A DNA stretch of 64,000 nt, taken from the IMG/VR virus record IMGVR_UViG_3300006104_000013, positions 1 through 64,000 of that record; one strand, given 5' to 3'. The notes under the pieces were generated by a model. That model saw only the letters and a program-made list of their open reading frames with translations. It had not been told where the DNA came from and did no database searches. Made by a program: the position numbers and the translations under genes. This DNA comes from a virus. Every line of letters begins with the position of its first letter. Position 1 is the first letter of the stretch. Shown in pieces: positions 58,401 through 64,000 of this stretch.

Positions 58401-60661
58401 AGCGGGCCTACCACCTGGATGTTTTGGGGACGAACGCGACAACTGTGGCCCCCAGCCTCCGCAGCCGCAAGTATATGACGAAGGAAGAGCAGAACGAAGC
58501 CGGAGCGCGGATGCGGGACGAATTGGGATTCAACGGCGATATCAAAGTCCTTGAAGACATCCGCACGATGCCGCTGGCCATGGGGCGAATCCAGCATGCA
58601 GTGACGACACGGACTCTGATCAACAAACTTGATTCCATGGGTAAGGCCATGGGGCTTGAGCTCGTCAAAGAGGGACATGAAGGCGGAGACCATTTCACAG
58701 TCAACCATCCGGCATTCAGCATCATGAAGCCGATGTTGGAATGGAAGCCAATAAGTAAGGAAGACCTGGAAGATAGGGGTAATTTTGTCCACGACGGAAA
58801 GGTCTACAAGGGAGATCCGGACGACGTCGAGAACGCCTCTTTGCTGAAGAGCTACCGAGTCAAAGGGGATGAAATCCAGCAGCATGCCCCGGTTACGCGC
58901 GAGAGTGACGGGTCAACGGTCATGCAAGCCGTACCCATCTCGATCCACCGCTCATTTGAAGGCCCGTTGCGGGCGATCCTGACGTCGAAGCCGGGGCCGA
59001 TCTATCAGGCCGTCATGCGGCTCAAAGCGACGGTTACACATATGGTCCTTCTCTTCCCCACCGTCCACTTGGGGATGGAACTTGGCCGTGCCCTCCCGAC
59101 TCTGGGTGGGAAAATGTTCACGGTCTCTTTCTGGAAGCAAGCTTTGCAGGACATGGGCGACAAAGAATTCATGTCCTATGCCATCCAGCACGGAATGGAC
59201 CCGATCGGCAGCTTCTATGAGCACCAGGACATTTCGACTCTGTCCTATGACAAGGGGCTGATGCCGGGGAAAAGCCCCCCGGCGAAATTGCTCGGCCTCG
59301 CTGGCGATCTGGTCAGTAAGGAATTTGGCAATGCTCTGCGTAAGGGCGCTGATAAATTCGGCGATTTTTACACCAACACATTGCTGTGGAATCGAGTTCG
59401 CCAACTCCAGGTCGGGCTGTTCCGCTCCACGATGGAGGCCGAAACACAGCATCTGGCCAAGAAGATCATGGCGCAGGACCCGACGGTGACTCTCGACGAG
59501 GCCAGAGAAAAGGCGAAGACCGCTGCGGCATGGATGGCTGGGAACGTCAGCAATCGCTATGCCGGGGCTCTTCCACTGGAGTCCATGGGCGAACCGGCTC
59601 GCAAATTCTGTAACATCATGCTGTTCTCTCGGATGCTGACCGTCGGCAACTGGGGCGCAATGAAGGACATGTTCCACGGGATGCCGGGCGATGTCTATTC
59701 GTCGATCAAGCAAGCTTGCGGCGAGAATGTCGCTGATCTGGCCAAAAGCGCGGGTAAGCGTAAGGCCCTAGCTGCCTTCGCCATCGATATCGGCATGATG
59801 TACGCCATGAATGCTGGCCTTCAATCAGCATTCAGCATTCTCAACAAGGACAAGACGGAAGACGAAGAAGTTCAGGGTTACATCGATCGGTATCATGCGG
59901 CGATCAACGATGTCGGCAATGACCCATCCCTGTTGCTCGACCCCACCTTCATGATTGAACGGATATCTCCTACTTTCGATAATGATGTCGGCGCGGAGAA
60001 CCGGTTCAAATTCGGCAAGAATATTGAGGGTGCCGATATGTATGGACGCTCTCCATTTGGTAAAATCGGTGAAGACCTCTTGGGTGCCATTTCCCATCCG
60101 CTGAAGATGATGGGCAACAAGATGAGTACCTTGGCCCGTCCGATCATCAGCACCATTACCAATGCAGATCCATTTACCCACGATGCCATTTATGACGAAG
60201 ATGCCCAGGGAGTATGGGCGAATGCTAAGGTTGTTGGCGATGTGGTCAAATACTTCATGGAACAACAACTTCCGAGCCAGGAAATCGATTCCGTATCGTC
60301 GTGGATTCAAGGGGGAGATGACGCCCATGATTCGATGATTAAGTCTGTGTTGCCTATTTTGGGGATCACGACGAGAACAGGGAACTCCGGAGGCCCGTCA
60401 GCCAGTGTTGCCGCCCAAGTCAAGCGTGAGCATGACCGGACGGTCAAGAATGCTCGCCGTGAGGTGTCAAAAGACATCCGCGCCGGAAACCTTGATAAAG
60501 CGATCGATTATCTGTCAGAGCACGGAATGACGAGCGAGCAGGCGACCAAGTACGTGCTCAGCCGTGGGAAACCGAAGGATTACACCGCCGCTCAACGCAA
60601 GCTGGTGTCTGAATATGGAACGGATCTTCAGAAGGAACGCGCCGACGAGGCCGACCAATAG
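49442..60661 (+). CDS. Giant polyvalent protein: InPase-like, SF2 helicase, adenine methyltransferase, JAB-like domains (3,739 aa)
   Basis: Residues about 1-35 form a small DVTMPDGTVVNNVPDDMSKS domain; 60-300 are Gly/Ala helices that could insert in membranes. About 620-765: YEHGHIRLHGLDIGLENGKG to DEHKVVLG, the InPase-like domain of polyvalent proteins. About 1455-1960: SF2 helicase with GTGTGKT, ADESQ, SATP and QEEGRIYRTGQ. About 2065-2200: N6-adenine methyltransferase (FPTPEPIGQKM, EPSAGHGAIARW, NPPFG). About 2308-2447: two repeats with NALAK. About 2525: JAB-like HHNHPSNRPLSQQD. The last 970 residues are a conserved large helical region. Such proteins are injected with the genome and protect it in the host. 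ATG 49442 is chosen over TTG 49430; the RBS is weak. Confidence 0.8.
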   Translation: MDVTMPDGTVVNNVPDDMSKSDFVAKAKANGAWNPSWDAPQKSQNPGSDDQPGILESGLKGFAKGVIGSAKSLKTTAVGDALHPENDAPEGEPDSVDKLMADPNWWHHGAGWAAKIGAGLGGVAPGMGAAALASAPFGGPEDPLGAAAGTAAWAGVSAMQELPEAYRRNLKNGDDAETAYNKAWKDSGIAAATGALMNIVPGMKAFKGAADATGKISADEAAKAYLKNLVFHTFGTGPAMGAAQDIAQSEVDTGKAPDAQDLALNAAVMGLTGGVQAAIHHGVAKVLPQKAATEGTPNKEVPPPATTGHYVEPTVTGGFQVFGPDQQPVANGLHKTEDLAAAHANSLNAAATEPANTPVDQAAAVQRQGDQQLEGALAQETGDELPPDVPPAVPNGPSLSGLNKPKEPTATGGDEQQTVSEPNATLLHQQKQLQDGLRPAQYFPNETTPLPLPDGMQEVKTDRGVFHINPKLTSEEEVHQKAAEGRIGDLLNLGPYNKDDINNRVATGEQPVAVTERTPDGTEVRAAHGTGQTAAEQAAYFEQTKTPGNTIAVEHPLETVAKRIENAQAAPPAESESPQTPAAPSVESGATPPIDEKTPGTRKNPIDVKTAEDLRAAEENIDHEPTPAQKTASNYEHGHIRLHGLDIGLENGKGSKRTGIGEDGRKWTAAMKAAYGYVKGTIGKDKDHVDAFIGDHVESDKAFIIDQKNLATGEFDEHKVVLGARDEAEAHKIYDGSFSDEEGPARRMATTEVPIHDLKEWLANKSKTQEEAAPHFAEKAEIEAAKEKLKAAISRHPASTIFKIKDAIAATGLDSATARSLLKEVAEEAGLENKSGSFFTSKAGEKLSAFSAVPNPPRRLSTWIKSKGGIKNEGEELTNAIRQRPGLVNNKTGMTHEDAALAAWQAGYFPEHGSPKEDGTPPDISAFLKRLDEDIRGNKQFSEHDTEELEAFNDAISRNEEISKLADEHDIPTSGLTQAEFYDKLRESMSLRDMARLQKEQEDSHLAAMAEAEARQKEWMDQRGEAWEPDWEPKGRPRTLKDLQDEYEREELARRASEGEGSPDASESGSSDASEEGAGSRERSSGDQGGNEDLRNKSIGDAIGLTSEAIAAADKAAKAEADKASKLEQHKLEKSQSKLRKSGQKSAESQKDGLFAKAAEGDQGDLLSQPKPKAEWGSANKLVSTERAEAIREALRAKMRSQISSGLDPETIMLGTELAVYHIEAGARSFADFAGRMIADLGDKIRPFLKMWYNAARDYPGMDDTGMTPYEEVRKFDHNGEFNVPDLSGDLERDSGNAEIGDSVGKPDVQSKGDRATQGSGRGDERAEEGRVRPDSDIGISPDGTASVGEGGDSEVQAEASGARQRAAERGGQPGGYDVGEHGPAIIHIGAESVGKTAGDSPELAKKEAAQAKANKLEVKPGLNNIRETLPYLLPGQHDDIHKAEQRFAKPDGHGMLFSNGTGTGKTFTGGGIIARFVRQGKGDILIVAPSQGIVADWQKALAKIGIESSVLESTTTAGKGVVLATYANLGENRHLADRNWHLVVADESQKLMANENGEPTGALNHFRAITNHPDGLSTKANMQLRDLNDRLDEVTAIAQGKKPPTPEMSREKASELSSELNRELNKKRNDLIDKFSQEPRSKAVFLSATPLPYVKAIDYANGYLFHYPKVEKTGAYNQADGRGQFLMENFGYRMRTGKLTEPDSNVDSGIMERAFHEKLKREGSLSTRRLDVDADYDRKFVLVNDAVGHKIDSLMEFLREADNGKFRHIAEIVNENFDYLSRMRLLEAIKANHFVPIIKKHIEMGRKVVVFHDYNEGGGMNPFDLSNVPNAEVPLRVNGKDEMVNLQDLAREFHDRNPEAKKMDFSQFKAPIETMRDAFPAALFYNGNVPEKARAQAKMLFNQDGSGRDIIVVNSAAGEAGISLHDTTGAHQRVLINLGMPIKPTTAIQEEGRIYRTGQVTDALFRYGNTGTNWERWTFAGKIADRAGTAENLAMGNEARALKEAFINAFNDSDEYSPSKDEGKGGKESDRSGAAEMSEFDRAKSYYWAQQKKTGRRDQREGIDYFPTPEPIGQKMVEWADIKPGDKVLEPSAGHGAIARWFPEHSDRTLIEPSGELASRAALASPGAKVLDHNFEDLHKVNKYDAIVMNPPFGQGGKTAIDHLALAASHIREGGRIVALLPDGPAANKRLADFLVEHNYLHDVGVIKLPESVFEKAGTAVRTHVVVLEKHSDHNSMADGPGKFEGSAIHTDKSNAKDIKELFDRIEHVSLPGRIEPTVKEVESVPDAKGNISAGGHDYVLSTAQNGDFLVKPKKYLADDYHRINALAKENNGGYGKDDKSFRFKTESDRSEFLKALASGAEPKPSQTAGFGVDFEKAQAVHSKTGKDLFVAIPQSRVETDKFHQMNALAKQFDGAYSAWKGKGAVPGFQFPSEAAREAFINAATEEKIGPRGAADNDEMPDITPHQEARGEVLKRGESDGNEHNAFVDREGKIIYETSGKNDSVEFSNAILKRLMDQKESITIHHNHPSNRPLSQQDFLLLSYPGIDHVVAHGDGVMSSATLTELGRSIVGTGASSHADWEKIVRKVKRDVDESLFSAYEAGEIGSVPTMSEQRMALGQALHQSGLIEYHSTHDVARGEPAFNYAVDSGVTGAISSVKRLKKPTAEMEDDRLHRSTWTGSVDDGIADLPSKTEKNGSDGQGGKSGFGGHRFDDQAQSQIDQDRSATGSLNGLAGGSEPVEKPDGQKGGPNPRGTSDSDELTETQRTNRQQVAQKIKEGVEEHKESAKTLWKAIQMICAPMATGTDKGKVIAKQFANSIRDGLYRMNQTIDMLAKGFSPEQLGNMWRALDDTCVRHSMEERDFIAENINRIQAKMAEKWIERGMPEDEAMEKVFPAAMEAAKIEARGELEKREKAMAEEKFGIFSLPDDQRDIVMDLSKQADQLWKEALNANLVSGQGLPRWTPRMLAMVSDEGHFEPIQGDPAKQRAYHLDVLGTNATTVAPSLRSRKYMTKEEQNEAGARMRDELGFNGDIKVLEDIRTMPLAMGRIQHAVTTRTLINKLDSMGKAMGLELVKEGHEGGDHFTVNHPAFSIMKPMLEWKPISKEDLEDRGNFVHDGKVYKGDPDDVENASLLKSYRVKGDEIQQHAPVTRESDGSTVMQAVPISIHRSFEGPLRAILTSKPGPIYQAVMRLKATVTHMVLLFPTVHLGMELGRALPTLGGKMFTVSFWKQALQDMGDKEFMSYAIQHGMDPIGSFYEHQDISTLSYDKGLMPGKSPPAKLLGLAGDLVSKEFGNALRKGADKFGDFYTNTLLWNRVRQLQVGLFRSTMEAETQHLAKKIMAQDPTVTLDEAREKAKTAAAWMAGNVSNRYAGALPLESMGEPARKFCNIMLFSRMLTVGNWGAMKDMFHGMPGDVYSSIKQACGENVADLAKSAGKRKALAAFAIDIGMMYAMNAGLQSAFSILNKDKTEDEEVQGYIDRYHAAINDVGNDPSLLLDPTFMIERISPTFDNDVGAENRFKFGKNIEGADMYGRSPFGKIGEDLLGAISHPLKMMGNKMSTLARPIISTITNADPFTHDAIYDEDAQGVWANAKVVGDVVKYFMEQQLPSQEIDSVSSWIQGGDDAHDSMIKSVLPILGITTRTGNSGGPSASVAAQVKREHDRTVKNARREVSKDIRAGNLDKAIDYLSEHGMTSEQATKYVLSRGKPKDYTAAQRKLVSEYGTDLQKERADEADQ
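52575..52757 (+). CDS. Overprinted ORF 1 inside the polyvalent gene, 60 aa
   Basis: In the +1 frame relative to the giant gene. ATG at 52575 has GAAGGA eight bases upstream. The product (SERSLLEGRLKAKALLTHPS, then EVRTQAKKALDHANVALGIR) looks like an ordinary helical protein. The giant frame over the same bases is a low-complexity string (SEGEGSPDASESGSSDASEE). This suggests a real small gene whose other frame became a linker. Confidence 0.5.
   Translation: MSMSERSLLEGRLKAKALLTHPSPEVRTQAKKALDHANVALGIRAAMKTSETKASETPSD
53277..53654 (+). CDS. Overprinted ORF 2 inside the polyvalent gene, 125 aa
   Basis: Also +1 frame. ATG at 53277 (53250 is an alternative) follows AGGAAG. Balanced composition: MYQTYPEIWNEIAETQKLAT, GYGLTVISAFHQMAPLLWER, AIAKFKQKHPGLDNALPNVE. 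Its codons end mostly in G or C (CTG, GAG, AAG, GCG, CCG), the coding signature of the phage, while the giant frame here uses GGA, CGA, GAT and gives SGRGDERAEEGRVRPDSDIG-type linker. No family recognised. Confidence 0.6.
   Translation: MESSMYQTYPEIWNEIAETQKLATPWANRMFNLKGIEQHKALDAETNELKKEGYGLTVISAFHQMAPLLWERVAIAKFKQKHPGLDNALPNVEDSQEATMLASMDRPLSTLEQSQLVKLLETPRN
57453..57635 (+). CDS. Overprinted ORF 3 inside the polyvalent gene, 60 aa
   Basis: Again +1 frame, ATG 57453 with GGAG upstream. Product includes MTELQTFRRKLKKMDQTDRA and VKVALEDIDLTIKRKVRSIK, a charged amphipathic helix pattern. The giant frame gives SDGQGGKSGFGGHRFDDQAQ, a Gly/Asp/Gln linker. Lies between the JAB-like domain and the large C-terminal region. 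Confidence 0.5.
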   Translation: MIGCIDPPGLEASMTELQTFRRKLKKMDQTDRAVKVALEDIDLTIKRKVRSIKIEAQRGA

Positions 60662-60831
60662 GAACGTCTTGGCTTTTTAGCATGTTTGGGGCATAGTCCA
60701 GTGACCAGCGGGCCGCTGGAACAACCCCAACATGAATCCGCTTGACGGCGCTCGTCATGGTTCTTCGGGAAATGACCGGTGCGGCACCTGGACTCACCCT
60801 TCGATGAAGCCATCTTGGCGGGAGATATCCC
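60662..60831 (+). other. Intergenic region between polyvalent and tail genes
   Basis: 170 bases. A 43-codon plus frame from 60732 overlaps the next gene but has no ribosome-binding site and a polar, biased product, so it was not called. No clear hairpin or promoter is seen. Confidence 0.35.
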
Positions 60832-62712
60832 ATGCCGATGATGCCGCTCGCCATCAAGCCGGGCGTTAACTCCCAGGCGTCAAAACTTCTTGCGCATGAT
60901 ATGTGGTCGTCCTCGAATTTGATTCGGTTCAAAGATGGGATGCTGCAAAAACGTGGTGGCTGGACTCACCTGAATAGCACGACGTTTCTTGGAACTGCTC
61001 GCGGGATGCACCCGTTTCAGGATTTGCAGAACAATACATATCTGGCGATTGGAACAAACCAGCGTCTGAGCCTCTATAATTTCGGAACAGTTTACGACAT
61101 TACGCCATATCGCTTGACGACGACTCCAGCCGGAGGGGCTCCCTTCGCTGTGACGCTGGGGCAGTCAACCGTGGTCGTCACTGATTCTGGGGCCACAGGT
61201 GCGCTTTGCCCTGCTGTCGGGGATTGGGTATTCATTTCCGGGGCTTCCGCTGGAGCATTTAACCTCGGTCTTTATGGGCAAGGGGTTTATCAAGCAGGCA
61301 CCACCGGCGGCATCAATATGAACGGCTTCTTCCAAGTGAACGCCGTCATCAACGCGTCAATCGGAGAATATTCGGTCGCCACTTCGACTGTGGCGAATCA
61401 GACCGGAACCGGCGGCGGCGCTCCGACAATCAACTATCTCCTCAGTAGTGCGTTAGACCCGGTCATCGGCGGCTATGGGACCGGCGTATATGGGAGCGGG
61501 TCCTTCGGCGCAACCACATCGCAGGGTGGAGTTGCCATCGTCCTCCGGGAGTGGTCGCTTGATAACTGGGGTCAGTTTTTAGTGGCCAACCCACTGAATG
61601 GTGGCCTTTATCTGTGGACTCCACCGAACACATGGCCGCCGACGTCTGGGGCTGCGGCACCGGCCGTCGCCATTTCGAGCGCAGACACGTATTTCCCGAC
61701 AGCATCGCGGGGAATGTTCGTGGCGATGCCACAACGGCAATTGATTTGCTTTGGAACACAGAACAGCACTCTATCCAACCAAGACCCTCTATTGGTCCAG
61801 TTCTCAGACGTTGGAAGCTACACGACCTTCACTCCGACAGTGACAAATCAGGCTGGGTCTTTCCGACTCTCGTCCGGGTCTCGGATCATGGGTGGCATGC
61901 AAGCCATGCAGAACGGACTGATTTGGACAGATATTGAGCTGTGGCAGTTCCAATATATTGGGTATCCATTGGTCTATGGCTTTAACAAAATCGGCATCGG
62001 CTGCGGACTGATTGGAATGAAGGCTGCGGCCAAGATCGGCCCAACCGTTTATTGGATGTCGCTGGATGGGTTCTTCTCATATGACGGCAGCACCGTGAGC
62101 CCGTTGCGTTGCTCAGTCTGGGATCGGGTATTCAATAACATCGATCGGAATTATGCCGAGGCTGTCTTCGCTGCTCCGAATTCGTATTTCAACGAGATTC
62201 TGTGGTTTTTCCCTGTGATCGGTGGAAGTGGGGCGGTGAGCAATTACGTCTCATTCAATGTCGTTGATCAGGTCTGGGACTATGGGCAAATGAACCGGAC
62301 CTGCTGGGTTGACCAATCTGTGTTGGGGGCTCCGATCGGGGCAGACTCAACGACCGGCCTAATCCAACAGCATGAAACGTCGAATGATGCCGACGGAAAC
62401 GCTTTAGACTCATGGGCCGAGACCGGATGGCTGGACATGGCAAGCGGACAGGAATTCATCTTCTTGGAACGCATGCTGACCGATTTTGTCGTTTCATCCG
62501 GGTCAATCGTTCTGATCACGGTAAAGGTCTGCAATTACGTAGGAGACACACCGCGAGTCTATGGCCCCTTCTCCATAACGTCGGCGACTGAAAACATCAT
62601 TATTCGTGCGCGCGGAAGATTCATTGCGATCCGGGTAGAGAGCCAGGGGACCGGTTCTTTTTGGCGCGTCGGGCAAAACTTGATGCTGACCAGCGCAGCG
62701 GGGAGACGATAA
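60832..62712 (+). CDS. Tail hub/DNA-stabilisation protein (P22 gp10-like), 626 aa
   Basis: Starts PLAIKPGVNSQASKLLAHDM, then SNLIRFKDGMLQKRGGWTHL, a signature of podovirus tail proteins that close the portal channel (packaged-DNA stabilisation protein type). The body is repeated beta-strands with Gly turns, for example RGMFVAMPQRQLICFGTQNS, YWMSLDGFFSYDGSTVSPLR and ILWFFPVIGG, consistent with a propeller. RBS GGGAGATATC. Confidence 0.75.
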   Translation: MPMMPLAIKPGVNSQASKLLAHDMWSSSNLIRFKDGMLQKRGGWTHLNSTTFLGTARGMHPFQDLQNNTYLAIGTNQRLSLYNFGTVYDITPYRLTTTPAGGAPFAVTLGQSTVVVTDSGATGALCPAVGDWVFISGASAGAFNLGLYGQGVYQAGTTGGINMNGFFQVNAVINASIGEYSVATSTVANQTGTGGGAPTINYLLSSALDPVIGGYGTGVYGSGSFGATTSQGGVAIVLREWSLDNWGQFLVANPLNGGLYLWTPPNTWPPTSGAAAPAVAISSADTYFPTASRGMFVAMPQRQLICFGTQNSTLSNQDPLLVQFSDVGSYTTFTPTVTNQAGSFRLSSGSRIMGGMQAMQNGLIWTDIELWQFQYIGYPLVYGFNKIGIGCGLIGMKAAAKIGPTVYWMSLDGFFSYDGSTVSPLRCSVWDRVFNNIDRNYAEAVFAAPNSYFNEILWFFPVIGGSGAVSNYVSFNVVDQVWDYGQMNRTCWVDQSVLGAPIGADSTTGLIQQHETSNDADGNALDSWAETGWLDMASGQEFIFLERMLTDFVVSSGSIVLITVKVCNYVGDTPRVYGPFSITSATENIIIRARGRFIAIRVESQGTGSFWRVGQNLMLTSAAGRR

Positions 62713-62949
62713 ATGGCGGACACAATAAATGTTCCAGGGATGGCTGATCTTGTCATGGCCGTCAAAAATTCAAATCAGATCATGGGGCAGCTTATCGCCG
62801 CGATCAAAGCTGCATTCCCTCAGAACGCAAGCACAGCGACAACGGCCACAGCCGGTTCGGCAACTCTTCCTGCGACTCCAGCCGGTTTCTTGGTGGTGAA
62901 TAACCCTGTCACGGGGCTTGCCGTCAAGATCCCGTACTACAATAATTAG
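62713..62949 (+). CDS. Tail accessory protein, 78 aa
   Basis: Begins at the stop of the hub gene. Helix ADLVMAVKNSNQIMGQLIAA followed by an Ala/Thr linker and strands GFLVVNNPVTGLAVKIPYYN. A common short partner between tail hub and fibre genes. Possibly trimeric and linking the fibre. Confidence 0.6.
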   Translation: MADTINVPGMADLVMAVKNSNQIMGQLIAAIKAAFPQNASTATTATAGSATLPATPAGFLVVNNPVTGLAVKIPYYNN

Positions 62950-62957
62950 GATAGGCA

Positions 62958-64000
62958 ATGGGAACGACTTCAATAAACAAGGGGTATCTTGTCCCAACGC
63001 TAAATGGCGATGCATTGACGTGGGGAAGCCAAGTCAACTCGTCGATTGGGTTTCTTGACGCCAATGTCGCCGGGGTTGCCCCTGTTTCGACGACAGGTGG
63101 GTCTATCAACGCTTTGACGGCCCTCTACAACTCGATCCCGCTTTATGAATATATGGCGATTTCGTTGACTGGGGCCTTGGCCGGGACCCTCACCTACACC
63201 CTTCCGGGGGCCTCTGGTGCGTCAACTTATGGCGGGTACGCCTTTATCCGCAATGCGACGACAGGGGCGTACACGGTCACAGTCAATACGTCAGCGGCCG
63301 GGTCCGTTGGGGTTGTCATTCCGCAGGGAACCACATGCTTGGTTTGCTCTGACGGAACGAATGTCTATTTGGTTGGAAACTCCCAATATGGGTTGCCGAC
63401 ACTCAATGCCGGTGGATCGGCAGATGTCCTGACCGGAACATTCTCCCCATCGGCTGTCCTATCAGATGGTCTGGTCGTCGAAGTCATCGCGTCATATGCC
63501 AATGCCACGACCGCACCGACGTTCCAAGGAATCACCATCACGAAATGGGGCGGCCAAGCTCTGGTTCCTGGCGACATTTATGGATCTGGCCACCGCCTCC
63601 TTCTCTGCTGCGTTGGAAGTGGCACTCGGTGGGAGCTGACGAACCCGGCTACGAATATGCCGTACACGGTAAATACCGGGGCAAATTCGTTGGTCCAGCT
63701 CGACTCTCTGGTCAGACTCCCAGCGCTCGATGCGTCCCTGCTGACCAACGTCACAGGAAGCAATACGCTCACATGGACGTCGATATCAGCGTCTCAAGCT
63801 CTTGTGGCCAAGAACGGATATCTCTGTACGTCGGCATCTTCGCTTCAGCTTCCGACTCCCTCCATTTGCGCCGTCGGTGACACCATCGAAGTCATCGGAG
63901 TCGGACAGGGCGGATTCCTGCTGGCCCCGGCCAGTGGGCAAACTATAAACTTCGGGAATACATCTGTTTCCTATGGGTATGGATTCAGCGGGAATCAATA
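62958..64000 (+). CDS. Tail fibre protein, N-terminal part (runs off the window)
   Basis: ATG 62958 with ATAGG upstream; open to the last base. Front MGTTSINKGYLVPTLNGDAL (virion-attachment type, with TWGSQVNSSIGFLDANVAG). Then LTYTLPGASGASTYGGYAFI and YTVTVNTSAAGSVGVVIPQG beta-repeats, GGSADVLTGTFSPSAVLSDG with NATTAPTFQGITI as in many phage fibres. Receptor-binding part lies outside. Confidence 0.75.
   Translation, partial: MGTTSINKGYLVPTLNGDALTWGSQVNSSIGFLDANVAGVAPVSTTGGSINALTALYNSIPLYEYMAISLTGALAGTLTYTLPGASGASTYGGYAFIRNATTGAYTVTVNTSAAGSVGVVIPQGTTCLVCSDGTNVYLVGNSQYGLPTLNAGGSADVLTGTFSPSAVLSDGLVVEVIASYANATTAPTFQGITITKWGGQALVPGDIYGSGHRLLLCCVGSGTRWELTNPATNMPYTVNTGANSLVQLDSLVRLPALDASLLTNVTGSNTLTWTSISASQALVAKNGYLCTSASSLQLPTPSICAVGDTIEVIGVGQGGFLLAPASGQTINFGNTSVSYGYGFSGNQ

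Noticed and set aside
1-64000. CRISPR array, insertion sequence or integrase
   Set aside because: No regularly spaced repeats, transposase or recombinase signature was seen on either strand.

Overview
The window is part of a tailed double-stranded DNA phage genome (Caudoviricetes). It carries a large terminase, portal, scaffold, major capsid protein, tail-connector genes, virion-internal proteins and a tail fibre. No contractile-tail, tape-measure, integrase or lysis gene is visible, and the connector and giant internal-protein set points to a podovirus-like virion. The host is not identified. GC-rich coding, a Pro(CGG) tRNA and abundant GANTC sites would fit an alphaproteobacterium, but that is weak evidence.

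Region 1 (1-13,482, all minus strand) is an early-type block of about 30 small, tightly packed genes, often overlapping by ATGA. They lie behind three promoter-like repeats (near 13.46, 8.92 and 6.42 kb). Recognisable genes are a compact beta-clamp-like protein, a MoxR/CobS-type AAA+ ATPase beside a protein that may be its partner (the latter with an apparent -1 frameshift), and a winged-helix protein. Three intergenic spots (9.6, 10.2 and 13.1 kb) fold as hammerhead ribozymes with stem II open (type II). Each sits at the stop codon of the preceding gene.

Region 2 (13,483-14,173) is a divergent strand-switch segment. It has few G on the plus strand and no convincing gene.

Region 3 (14,174-19,235, plus strand) holds small regulatory and packaging-side genes: an HTH protein, a DksA/TraR-like zinc protein, an HNH endonuclease and small membrane proteins. 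The large terminase (19,225-21,420) is interrupted at its Walker B motif by a 143-residue mini-intein.

Region 4 (21,413-24,734) is an accessory cassette between terminase and portal: an acyl carrier protein, a 2OG-Fe(II)-oxygenase-like protein, a lipoprotein, a frameshifted membrane protein, a secreted BamE-like protein, and a minus-strand tRNA-Pro.

Region 5 (24,926-43,326) is the virion morphogenesis module: portal, several beta-rich structural proteins, a GroES-like protein, scaffold, major capsid and connector proteins. One small conserved gene here lacks any normal start codon and lies in frame behind a UGA. Region 6 (43,329-60,661) has two GNAT-like proteins, a 1,677-residue virion protein and a 3,739-residue polyvalent protein (InPase-like, SF2 helicase, N6-adenine methyltransferase and JAB-like domains). 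The polyvalent gene's low-complexity linkers are overprinted by three small +1-frame ORFs. Region 7 (60,832-64,000) is the tail, with the last gene running off the window.
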